Of a stretch of 64,000 nt of DNA, positions 14,501 through 23,139 are shown one piece after another. The position numbers were made by a program, and so were the translations under genes. Source of the DNA: Osedax frankpressi (lineage: Eukaryota; Annelida; Polychaeta; Sabellida; Siboglinidae). The DNA lies in contig OZ038317.1 in the NCBI GenBank assembly GCA_964035775.1, positions 15,261,088-15,325,087 of the forward strand. Reading direction: 5' to 3'. A model generated the notes under the pieces. It worked only from the letters and a program-made list of their open reading frames with translations, ran no database searches and had not been told where the DNA came from. The number at the start of each line of letters is the position of its first letter. Position 1 is the first letter of the stretch.

Positions 14501-16701
14501 CTGGTTAGTGGCTGGTTAGTGGCTGGTTAGTGGTTGGTTAGTAGCTAGTTAGTGGCTGGTTAGTGGCTCCACTATTAAACATACATTGCAATCCACTTGC
14601 AGCAAATCTGACCAAATTAGCTCTTATCGCAGATATAACACTTCTAATCTATTACAATTTGCAAAACATTCTATTCTCAGCCCTATTCATTAACCCACGT
14701 TGCACTACATGCTTTGACCTAGTTTTTAAACTCCATTTCGCTGCTTTTCAGGTATTGACCTACTTTCCACGATTCTCAAAACTCACTAAACACTTTGTCC
14801 ACACCGGCATCATTTGCCAGTCGTTAAAGTTCACAGAAGAAGAGTACGCCTTTATCAGCGTTCTCGTCCTGCTAGACCCTGGTGAGTAGACTACGAACTA
14901 GTATCGACGGCTCTTCAGTTCATCGATACAATCGTTCTACGTCCCCAAAACATCTACGTAACTCTATAATCCCAAAAACCCTAACTTACGGCGCATTACC
15001 TCATACCCTAACAAATATCCTATTATCCCATGTCCTACTCTATAATCTCATATCTTATACCCCCCCCCCATATAGACACCCATAACCTCGAAGCTCCCGA
15101 ACTAGTTGAACAGTTAAGAGAAAACCTATTAGATGCCTACATGCAGTTTGCATACAGTTAGTTATTATACGACAAAACTCAAGATTAGGGTATTGGACCC
15201 TCCCAGTAAAGTACAAAATGAGTTCAATATAATGATTACATAATGGTAATTACTAAATTGTCATTTTTTAACTCAATTTCTAGTATATTAAATTAATAGA
15301 GTACATTTTCTTTAAATAATGACAATATAAAATTTTAAAGAAAATGAAGGGGTCATATGTTATACTTTATGTTATACTTTATGTGTAGCCTTTGATGGCA
15401 TAAATATAAAGATATAAATTAAAATTTTGAAAATACAAATATTAAAGTAAATTTATAGTATACGCAAAATTAGATTTAACATTAGTGACATATATATTTC
15501 CTCGTATACACTTTACCTTCCCGACGATATTATCTCTATCCACTTAGAACTCATTTTTGCCTACCCATATCAGATTTACTTGGCAACGACTCCAATCGAC
15601 CCGGAACACTGCTGTTGAGAGTTGGAGAATTAAGGAGAGCTTGTTTTGAACATGTCGAAACCGCAATTTGTTCTCAGAAAGAAAATCCTCATGTAGATTT
15701 CTCTGAACTATGGTCTGAAATGTTTTTGAGTACCGCGGGAGAAGGATTTAAACCCCATGTTGGTAGATCAAACCGCAATCGACTAGCAATCCGTTTCTCA
15801 TCTCTTCTAATTAAGTATTATATCTATTGGGATCTTATCTATTTTGATCACATCTATATGCATCCAATCTAATATCTCTCGCTTTTATCTCTTATTTTCA
15901 TATCTTTATGATTTATTTTTATCATTCTCTTATTTCTACTGATTGCTATTATCTATGCTCATATTTTGTATTTATTATTCTTTTATCATTTCACTACCCT
16001 AATGATATTATTCTACTTATCATTGGTACTTTACTTATCATTAGTACTCTACTTATCATTAGTACTTATCTTATTATTAGTACTCTACTTATCATTAGTA
16101 CTCTACTTATCATTAGTACTTTACTTATCATTAGTACTTATCTTATCTTATCTATCTTCATATTGTATCTTTATTATTCTCTTTATCTCTCTACTTATGT
16201 TACACATACATTCTGCAACAAGATGATTTATTTATATGCCAATCTCGATTTGATCAATTATGGAAATATAAATATTATGCAACTGGTTTAATGTTTTAAA
16301 CAAACATAATTAACAAACATCTTACCAACAATTCAAAAACTATGAATATTTAATTTCAGAATTACATATTTATTATTAATAAAAATGTAATAGTAATTTA
16401 ATATCATAAAATCTATGAATTTACAAAGTTATTACATATTTCATATTAATTGAACTCATGATTAATATTCATATGTATAATTAATAATTGGTGATCATTA
16501 ATAATATAACTTGCCGTACTAATTGAATGCGTTTATTTGCAGGGTGTTTGCAGAAAATGGGTTCAACTCGAACAAGCCGATAAACAACAGATGAAGAATA
16601 TACACATTTGTTCGTTGGACGAAAAGAGAGGAGAGCAACCCATGACATCGTTGGGCGTGAATACGCTACTGACCACTCCCTCTACCGGTCAAGCTATCTA
16701 G
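648..16701 (+). CDS. 2DBD-NR: Two-DNA-binding-domain nuclear receptor (2DBD-NR), 5'-partial, 20 exons in view
   Basis: Ligand-type nuclear transcription factor with two successive C4 zinc-finger DNA-binding domains, a hinge and one ligand-binding domain. Exons I read: 648-767, 1196-1297, 2463-2918, 4197-4373, 4636-4767, 5380-5530, 6653-6800, 7027-7174, 7387-7499, 8036-8183, 8554-8766, 10379-10479, 11280-11417, 12344-12763, 12992-13109, 13401-13546, 14752-14881, 15076-15156, 15574-15758, 16543-16701. All junction phases agree and give about 1127 residues to a TAG; the first exon in view starts in phase 1, so the N-terminus lies upstream. P-boxes CEACKK (DBD1) and CEGCKG (DBD2) are the published hallmark of 2DBD receptors. 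The LBD carries the PGF..L...DQ signature. The donor of the 8554 exon (8762 or 8766) and the last junction are the least certain points; the phase of the 10379 exon favours 8766. Confidence 0.92.
5735..5985 (+). repeat. Imperfect pyrimidine-rich CTACTC repeat
   Basis: Irregular repetition of ACTACTCTTCTACTCACTCA-like sequence inside the intron before DBD1. Copies vary in length, so this is an old or rapidly slipping array. Confidence 0.7.
6191..6430 (+). repeat. Degenerate 33-bp repeat, about seven copies
   Basis: Units of 33 bp resembling AATGGATATTCGTTACCCAC followed by ATTTAACTCCCTT. Because 33 is a multiple of three, one frame stays open across five units and reads a pseudo-peptide with period 11 ([11 protein letters not shown]). 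It lies in the intron before DBD1. Confidence 0.75.
6653..7174 (+). CDS. 2DBD-NR: 2DBD-NR first DNA-binding domain (P-box CEACKK)
   Basis: Two exons, 6653-6800 and 7027-7174. Finger 1 reads [20 protein letters not shown] then CK, ending exactly at the phase-0 intron. Finger 2 continues [17 protein letters not shown] and has the C-x5-C-x9-C-x2-C spacing (CPKDRRC, then HCQFC), followed by [14 protein letters not shown]. All eight zinc-ligand cysteines are present. CEACKK in the recognition helix is characteristic of the first DBD of 2DBD receptors and differs from ordinary receptors. An extra Cys replaces the usual Tyr in the G-F/Y-H-Y-G motif. A short linker ([15 protein letters not shown]) leads straight to the second DBD. 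Confidence 0.93.
7387..8183 (+). CDS. 2DBD-NR: 2DBD-NR second DNA-binding domain (P-box CEGCKG)
   Basis: Two exons, 7387-7499 and 8036-8183. Finger 1 reads [20 protein letters not shown] then CK; finger 2 starts [17 protein letters not shown] and has C-x5-C-x9-C-x2-C (CNSNLNC, CKKC), then [14 protein letters not shown]. This is the canonical receptor DBD, with a conventional P-box and a GM motif before the T/A-box (GTRLGRQSN in the next exon). The intron falls after the Lys of the P-box in phase 0, and the second-finger exon is 148 bp with phase 0 in and phase 1 out, the same as in DBD1. The intervening intron (7500-8035) is almost wholly tandem repeats. Confidence 0.95.
7500..7932 (+). repeat. 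Intron-filling AT-rich tandem repeats (31 bp, then about 16 bp)
   Basis: From the splice donor itself (G|GTAACTACTTAATTAC) a 31-bp unit TAACTACTTAATTACTTATG.. recurs about six times to 7680. Then a 16-bp unit TATCTATTTAATAAAT recurs about fifteen times to 7932. The intron between the two finger exons of DBD2 is essentially all repeat. Confidence 0.9.
8204..8440 (+). repeat. 13-bp pyrimidine repeat (CTTTCATCTCAAC)
   Basis: About eighteen copies of CCTTTCATCTCAA and the variants CCTTTCACGTCTT and CCTTTAATCTCTA, starting about 20-30 bp after the donor at 8184. Confidence 0.9.
8554..12763 (+). CDS. 2DBD-NR: 2DBD-NR hinge (D region), four exons
   Basis: Exons 8554-8766, 10379-10479, 11280-11417 and 12344-12763. 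The first begins with the C-terminal extension of DBD2 ([20 protein letters not shown]) and becomes Gln-rich. The 10379 exon ([20 protein letters not shown]) enters in phase 1 and leaves in phase 0, so the preceding exon should end at 8766 (GTC A, donor GTGAAA) rather than at the stronger-looking GTCAGT donor at 8763; alternative splicing is possible. The 12344 exon is strikingly GC-rich, carries four TPQL repeats and an acidic [15 protein letters not shown] segment, and ends with [20 protein letters not shown], probably helix 1 of the ligand-binding domain. Confidence 0.78.
8930..9092 (+). repeat. 10-bp repeat (AAGTGGCATT)
   Basis: About sixteen copies of AAGTGGCATT with single-base variants (TTAGTGGCAT, AAGTGCCATT) in the intron after the 8554 exon. 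Confidence 0.92.
9268..10108 (+). repeat. Composite (CA)n satellite with CACTATAAACACACA units
   Basis: A long CA-rich block in which (AC)n tracts alternate with ACATACATACACTATAAACA. The last 250 bp form a higher-order repeat of about 66 bp. The long open frames read across it are repeat artefacts. Confidence 0.95.
10514..10798 (+). repeat. 11-bp repeat (ACTTAGTATGT)
   Basis: About twenty-six copies of ACTTAGTATG(T/G), starting about 35 bp after the donor of the 10379-10479 exon. Confidence 0.93.
11444..11627 (+). repeat. 11-bp repeat (AGGTGTAGTGT)
   Basis: About sixteen units, the last ones perfect, beginning about 30 bp after the donor at 11418. Confidence 0.92.
12992..16701 (+). CDS. 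2DBD-NR: 2DBD-NR ligand-binding domain and C-terminus
   Basis: Exons 12992-13109, 13401-13546, 14752-14881, 15076-15156, 15574-15758 and 16543-16701. Helix 3 to 5 carries [20 protein letters not shown] then [13 protein letters not shown], the receptor LBD signature. Helix 8-9 reads [16 protein letters not shown], helix 10 [17 protein letters not shown], and helix 12/AF-2 is FSELWSEMF. For the last junction I prefer CAT|GTTGGT at 15758 (phase 0), which opens 53 codons in the final exon ([19 protein letters not shown] onward) to TAG at 16699. The alternative donor at 15762 (G|GTAGAT, phase 1) would stop after 13 residues at 16583. The LBD is sure; the exact C-terminus is not. Confidence 0.88.
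13547..14571 (+). repeat. 11-bp minisatellite (GTTAGTGGCTG), about 93 copies, starting at the splice donor
   Basis: The exon ends AACCTG at 13546 and the intron opens GTTAGTGGCTG, which is the repeat unit itself. The array then fills 1 kb with very few variants (GTTAGTGACTG, GTTAGTAGCTA). GTTAGT is also the donor hexamer used at 15157, 48470, 49663, 50911 and 51458 in this window, so every unit carries a usable-looking 5' splice site. Confidence 0.97.
16014..16150 (+). repeat. 18-bp repeat (TACTTATCATTAGTACTC)
   Basis: About seven copies of TACTTATCATTAGTACTC in the last intron of the receptor; T-rich sequence surrounds it. Confidence 0.88.
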
Positions 16702-16822
16702 AGGCCGAATAGCCGCATACCAAAATCTGACCGCTCCGACTGCCGGTCGAGCTATCTAGAAGCCGAATAGCCGCGTACCAAAATCTGACCGCTCCGACTA
16801 CCGGTCGAGCTATCTAGAGGTC
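16680..16822 (+). repeat. Tandem repeat of about 60 bp at the end of the receptor coding region
   Basis: Two full copies and a third partial copy of a unit of about 60 bp starting ACCGGTC(A/G)AGCTATCTAG and running through GCCGAATAGCCGC. The first copy includes the receptor stop codon. Each copy carries a donor-like CCG|GTC(A/G)AG. The copies differ by only a few bases, so the duplication looks recent. Confidence 0.75.
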
Positions 16823-17384
16823 TGCTTTTAACCGTGCAACCTAATTAATTAATAATTAATAATTAATTTGTTAGTAATCGACATCATTATCATTATCATT
16901 GCAGTTTCAGGTTTTTGTTTTCATTTTTATTTTATTAAATCTTCATTACGAATTGTTACATAATCTTCAGCTGGAGTTTTACCCCTCCGCACGTGGTCAG
17001 CCGATAAGACCTCGGTTATTGTACGACCCCTTCATGGTACCTGACCCTAATTACATCTTTATTTGCCTCTTATTTCATCCTTGCCGCCATTTCGTTATCG
17101 CTTATTTAGACTGTTTGTTATCATTGTTTAGAACCACATTTTGTCATCTTTATCTCTTTTCCTCGTTATTCAAGCTTTTATCAACTCTCCACTATCTCCC
17201 ATTTTGCCCAATATTTCCATATCTTTTTATCCATATCACAGATATACTTCAATTTCGCATCTTCTCTATAACCTCCACGCATAAATAAATTATCGCCATC
17301 GTCACCTCTTCCCCGATCCCCCCCCCCCCCGCCACACCTACCCCATCCCTTTCCGACGTCGTTGACCAACGGATCGGTCGTGCT

Positions 17385-17446
17385 ATGCAAAACCGTGGAC
17401 TCGAACCCCCCTCTCCACTCGCCTCTAATTCACCGCAAGCGAAATT
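17385..17446 (+). CDS. Possible first coding exon with a consensus donor (unassigned)
   Basis: An ATG at 17385 opens a short frame (MQNRGLEPPSPLASNSPQAK) that reaches a strong donor, TT|GTGAGT, in phase 2. A phase-2 compatible coding-like segment follows acceptor ATTAG at 18305 (18306-18366, reading KYETESASCDLELEENLEQ) and ends at G|GTTGTA. Base composition of the first piece is far more GC-rich than its neighbourhood. The second piece is AT-rich, and could alternatively be the N-terminus of the decayed transposase that follows. No family is recognised for either piece; this is a weak call. Confidence 0.22.
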
Positions 17447-17749
17447 GTGAGTACTCCTGCGAGTGACGCCCCGTACTGGTGATTATCCGGCACTGTACCC
17501 CCCCCCGGCGACCGGCTGTAAACTAAAACTCTACGTGTTCGCGTCGAATATGTTATCTATTTTTGCATGAACTGTCCCGCCGTTGGATTAGAGGATTTCG
17601 TTACGCCGCTCTATATGTGCACACATACATATATATATTATTACTTTATTTAAACCCTCGTTACCTATTACCGCGTACGCGTGCATACCGTACCGTTTGT
17701 ATGCATACTTTGAATAATATTTTATATCTCAGATTCTCAGGAAATTCCT

Positions 17750-17755
17750 AATAAA
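17750..17755 (+). terminator. Polyadenylation signal AATAAA (receptor gene)
   Basis: First AATAAA after the receptor stop codon in an otherwise GC-richer stretch, followed by a second AATAAA-type hexamer a few bases on and then by T-rich sequence. Placement about 1 kb after the stop is plausible, but cleavage is inferred. Confidence 0.4.
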
Positions 17756-18299
17756 AAATAAAATTTTTAAGAAAAATTCTTATTTTCCTATATTCATATA
17801 TTTAAAAGTTACTTATAAAAATAAACTATACATTAGGTGTATTTTTTTATTATTTTGTTTCATAGAAAAACATCATTTATATTATATCTACCTTACTATA
17901 ATAATAGTTTAGTTAGTTTACATCCTCAAAAGTAGATTACATTTTAAACACTAATCTAGGTTTAATATTAGTATTGTCACATTGTTATTGTTGAAGCTGT
18001 TAAAATTATATTTGCATAATATATACATAATAAATACTGCATAACAATTCAATTTTATAACAAATAAACTGAAGTTATCAAACTATTAACATCTACAATC
18101 TCTAGTTTCTGCCAACAATAGAAAGTCTAGCTATTTATTATCACGCACAATTGAAATTCAACAACGTGAAAGATTATAAGATTAATAATTATTAACTATT
18201 TAATAACAAATATTACAATCATAAATGTAGAAATTAATGTTATTACTATCTTTATTTTATAAAATATATAGGAATAGTACAAATATAATAATCTAACTA

Positions 18300-20110
18300 A
18301 TATTAGTAAATATGAAACCGAATCTGCGTCTTGTGATTTAGAATTGGAAGAGAATCTGGAACAAGGTTGTAGTAGCCACTCCTAGTTATAGAGGTATATA
18401 AGTAATAGTATAGAAACAAGTAGACCTCGTGGGCGTAGAATAACTGTCATGTAGAAATATCTCTTAGTATATCTGAAATCGTATAAATAGAATTTCTCTG
18501 ACAGCAATTGCATTACTTTTATATTAAATTTTATATTGTAATTTCATAGGATTTTACTGAGAATGGATTGGTCAGTAATATGTCGAGTATAAATATATAT
18601 AACCGGTTTAACCCTTTACTTCCCAACGGTAAACTAAGTAGACATATAAATAGGCATCTTTATTTGACGCTCTCGTAATTACTTTTGAATTTAACAGAGA
18701 TGCTAGATTATCATTTTTTTAAAGATATATCGAACTCCATATATGGTGTAATAATTATGAAATAATTATGAAGCAAAACGATGGGAACAAATAAATGCAA
18801 TAAATTAAATATCCAGCTATATAATAAATATTTCACGTGAAGTATTTATCATAATAAGATACATTATAAGAAATGTCGATTATATAATTATATAGGATAT
18901 CTGTTTGGAATAAACAGGGACGAGATGATAGTTTATCTTGAATACATCATTTTCATGAGTTTGACTACAGATAAATATCCTAATTTGCTGCATTTGTGAT
19001 ATAATGATAGAATGCAGATATTAACGATATTAATACCAATATTCATTATTGATGATACATTCGTTATATTGAATTTAACGGTGATAAATTATTAAAGATA
19101 AATAAGAATTAGATAGTTTGTCTATACTATATTTAGTTTTGTATAAAGATATTAGAATTGTAATGTACTTGTGATATTATAAAATTATAATTTTGTAAAA
19201 TATTATAAGTTAATTATAATGTTAAATTAATATTTGTATTATTAATAAAATATATATATGTAGATAATACTTAGAGATATTATTTACATGTAACAGGAGA
19301 AGACTGAAAAACGTTTAAATGAAGTTATGCCATGGGCATCACTTGTCGATGACTAAATTGATATTATGATCGAATTCAATGGCGTCTTAGTTTTTATAGT
19401 ATATGCAACTGAAGCCAATAAAAAAATATGCACGAAGGTTTCTCCTTATGAGATTCAGTAATAAATTACTGTTTAAAACTTATAATCTATACTGGTAGGT
19501 AATACATACTTGTATCGTATGAAGGCTATACTTTCAATATGTGAATGATTTAATGCTTGATTATCTAAATAAACACTGAATTGTTTATACGGATAAATAC
19601 TATACTATTATGAAGCTTGCAAAAATTTGCTTTCTTAATATATGGATATCTTCGGAACTATCAAGAAGGCATCGAATATATTTTCTCATGTGGATTACAT
19701 CAGATTCGGCCGGGGAGATAACTCCAAATTGGTAAATGAAAGTCGTTTACTAATTTGTATTGATAAAAGAGACATACTTATACACCCACTTCTCTGGTTA
19801 TTCCGGAAAGTTCATTCAATACAGTCGATAAAAAGATGATGTCAGATACTCTCATAGATTATAACCATTGCAATGGAGGAGATGATAAGATATATCACAT
19901 TAGTAGTTATAATCCATAGAGAAAATCTAGTAAATATTGCAAATATATTAAATAGTTTTAATATTGCGATTAATAAGTATTTCGATTTATTAAAGAAAGC
20001 TTCCCTAATGGATGTTAAATTATAAAAATATATTATATGGTTAAGAATACATGAATTTCCTAAAGGAGTTATGAGATTTCATCTTCAATCACATTGTCTT
20101 CCTCCAAGCA
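18300..20110 (+). mobile_element. Decayed piggyBac-like DNA transposon (transposase relic)
   Basis: The best-preserved part, 19642-19836, reads MDIFGTIKKASN, then YIRFGRGDNSKLVNESRLLI and CIDKRDI. This follows the order of the piggyBac transposase segment GT.R.NRK, K.G+, then a strand ending in W.DKR.V. Upstream fragments around 19380-19480 and an acidic, Ser-rich stretch at 18310-18370 (ESASCDLELEENLE) followed by RPRGRR (about 18425) fit the expected N-terminal side and spacing for a protein near 590 residues. Several stops and shifts interrupt the frame, so it is inactive. A TTAACCCTTTACTTCCCAAC motif at 18608 resembles a piggyBac terminus, but it lies inside the inferred coding span and its partner end is not found. 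Assignment rests on motif order by eye only. Confidence 0.45.
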
Positions 20111-20548
20111 AAAAATAGTGTTTTTTTCAATTATAAGAAATAGAAATATAAAATTGGTAGAAAAACAATACGAACCTGTTATACATGTGATATATGCATA
20201 ATAGTATTATTTAAAATATGTGGCTATCAATAATACTAATTAACATATTATAATAAACCTATATTCTAAATTGAATACCATTATTTGTAAATTTATTTTT
20301 ATTTTGTATATAAATGTTTTTCTTAGATTATAAGATAAAATACTATAGTTAAATTCTAAGCATTGCATTTATCGCATTCGCATATAAAATACTAGAAAAC
20401 ATAGATAAATAATTTATAATAAAATTATAAATTAATATTTGTATTTCATATAATTAGATTATTTTATCAATTTATTATTTGATATTTAAATAATCAAATA
20501 TGTAATATAAGTTTACTTTTTTTATTTATTATTTTGTATTAGATAATG

Positions 20549-20591
<43 letters not shown>

Positions 20592-20915
20592 AATAGTTAC
20601 AACTGTTATAACTATTTTAATGTGATATAACAAATATCGATTAGGATAATTCAAATCCAAAATTACAATTTCGTTTATATTTAAAGTTATTAACTCTAGG
20701 TCTAGCTAATATATGCATAGTTATGTCCGTTGATTTATGAAAGTGTATGAACATGTATGGTAATATTCAAGATTACTACGGTAATCTTTGATATTACCAT
20801 AATTAACAACAAATAATATAATTTAAGCGGAATATTTGTGATCGAGTTAAATTCATCTAAAAAATCAGAACTATCCTCAAACAAGAAAATATTAATACAT
20901 AAGAATACACATTAT

Positions 20916-21057
20916 TTAACCCCTTACTTACCAATCGTCAACAATCGTCATGCCTGTCAAACTTATGCCTGTTATATATATATATATATATATAATGTGT
21001 AGTAAAATAAATATAGTTTAAAAAAATATAAATAATATTAGGTAAGTGAGGTGATGA
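20916..21057. mobile_element. Candidate small TTAA-flanked element (piggyBac-type MITE)
   Basis: The left end reads TTAACCCCTTACTTACCAAT. About 140 bp on, ATTAGGTAAGTGAGGTGATG is an imperfect inverted copy (about 13 of 16 bases pair over the CC(C/A)CT(T/C)ACTTACC core). The left end also resembles TTAACCCTTTACTTCCCAAC at 18608. The interior is mostly AT repeats. The right-hand TTAA is not preserved, so this stays tentative. Confidence 0.35.
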
Positions 21058-23139
21058 GATTTAGTATATTTATATTACATTAGTTATTTATCAATAATAA
21101 TAATTTAAATTCATATGAATATAAAATGGTAACATTTAAATTTCTAACAACTATTTTAATTGATTATATATTAAATACAAATACTATATTGTGTACATTA
21201 TATGATTCATTGTATCCATAGTATGGTATGAATTCAATAGTTACTTAATTAAATTAATTTATATATTATTAACTTTAAATTATTTATTAACATTATTTAT
21301 TTTGAATTTAAGGTAATTTGATTTGTTAATTTTGATTCATATATATTTTTTATTAATATATAAACCTTGCACATTTTTAGTAAATAATTACTGAAATGGC
21401 TATGCATACATTAATATTTTTATGATTTAAAAGATTTAGAATAGACTCTAATCAAAATCTATGATTGATATTTATAATCTAATCTATGATCCTTATTTAA
21501 CCGAGAAAATACAAAGACATTACATTCTTAACATGATGTCCTTGGTAAAATATAACCAATCATATATACACAATTTTTAAATTTCTTAATTTTATTAATT
21601 TATTGCTAATAGAATATTATTTCTAATTTTAGTAATAAACATTATGTCTAATAAAAGAACATTTAAAAACTGTACTCAACAACGCAGTTTCTCTGAAGGT
21701 TATTTATATTATAGAAATTTATATAATACTTATTTAAAAATTAATTGAAACGGTATACAAATATACATACCTTGCATAACTAGTGGAACGCCAGTGGTTG
21801 TTGAACTTCAGTAGGTTATATGTTGCTGCTGTGTGATTTTGTGTATTTACAGATGATTTTTAATCGATAATAATTTAATCGATAATTGTTCTAGTGCATA
21901 CGTAAATGTATGTTAAATATTTTAAATCGTTCATGGGATATTATATAGATCTAGAGATGATTGGTGCCTAGTTAATTATAATCTTGAACGAATTCTATGT
22001 AAATTTATTTTCTATGTATATCTATAAGTGTGGTAAGTGTGTGGATGAGCATGATATTATGATGTGAAGATAATAATAACTATTGCCATCTTATTATATA
22101 CATTCTGAGCGGAGATGTAAAGTAATAGGGGATTTATTTAAATGTATAATTGGCAGTTCTATAATATTTGTTAACCTCTGTTAACCTTTTTTTATGAAGT
22201 GGAATATCAATATTATGCTCAGTAATTTAAATAAAAAAAACTTTTAGATAATGTTAAATACATAAATAAATGTATTTATATACATATATGAATATAAAGA
22301 AGAGAATGGTATTTATGATTTTAACATTAGCAACAAGAAACCACATAATTGGATCGTAATACTTTTTTTCAAATCGATTGTGTATTTCAATTTCCAACAA
22401 TGGAAATGCTTAATGTATGTATGTTTTTATACAATTCATTGAAATGTTAAATTGATGACACATATTACCAGATACTTTGATTACAAGTACATAAGTCAAT
22501 AGAAACTGACCTTAGTGTCCTCGTCCTGTTCAATTATAAAATAGTTAAGAAATATATTCCGTGATCAAAATAAATCTTATATAAGGAATGGTAACATATA
22601 GATATATCTGAAATCTGCATCATTCGATTAAATGTAATAGATTATAGAGAAATGGTTACAGAAACAATTAATAAGTTAAAACCACATAATATTATCTGTA
22701 TAATATTAATATTGATATATTATATTCATAAAATCTTATATTGCTTTTATATAATTTATTTTTGTATTAATTTATGTAATGATTATATTAAAAATATATC
22801 TATTTGATAAAAAATATAATACTATATATAATATATAATATTATATATTTATTGTGTATCTAATACATTATTATTATATTAGTATAAGTTATTTCAATAC
22901 AAATTGGTATTATAATTCAAATTAACTTTTTTTACTCTTCTATTTTAATAGTAATTATATATAGTAATACAATATATTATATAATATATATACAACATAG
23001 GATTTTGACAAGAAGTAATACAATTGATCAAAATATATATAACATATTTAAATTTAGAGATCATATTTAAATTGAGTTGAAAATAATATATAATTATTAA
23101 TTTCTAAATATACATTTGTTCTTAAATTTCTCTATATTT

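Larger units (their letters stand above)
16702..17780 (+). other. Probable 3' UTR or downstream sequence of the receptor gene, with coding-like patches
   Basis: The region runs from the receptor stop to an AATAAA at 17750. It is more GC-rich than its surroundings between 17280 and 17720 and contains two poly-C runs. Two coding-like patches occur in one frame: 16971-17034 (LEFYPSARGQPIRPRLLYD, flanked by CAG and GTACCT) and 17331-17446 (SLSDVVDQRIGRAMQNRGLE onward, followed by a perfect GTGAGT). No acceptor AG lies between the last in-frame stop and the second patch, so I cannot join them to the receptor. They could belong to an alternative terminal or first exon, or be chance. Confidence 0.35.
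17781..23139. other. AT-rich intergenic region between the receptor and GCNA genes
   Basis: About 5.4 kb of very AT-rich DNA with frequent stops in all frames. It contains the piggyBac-like relic (18.3-20.1 kb), an (AT)n run at about 20550-20590, a shorter (AT)n run near 20975 and the candidate TTAA element at 20916-21057. The stretch 21100-23100 shows no gene, RNA gene or obvious repeat. The GCNA promoter and 5' UTR must lie in its right part, but I see no clear core element. Confidence 0.6.

Noticed and set aside
18608-18640. Left terminus of a complete piggyBac element
   Set aside because: No inverted partner with TTAA was found at a suitable distance, and the motif lies inside the inferred transposase span. 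Kept only as a resemblance.
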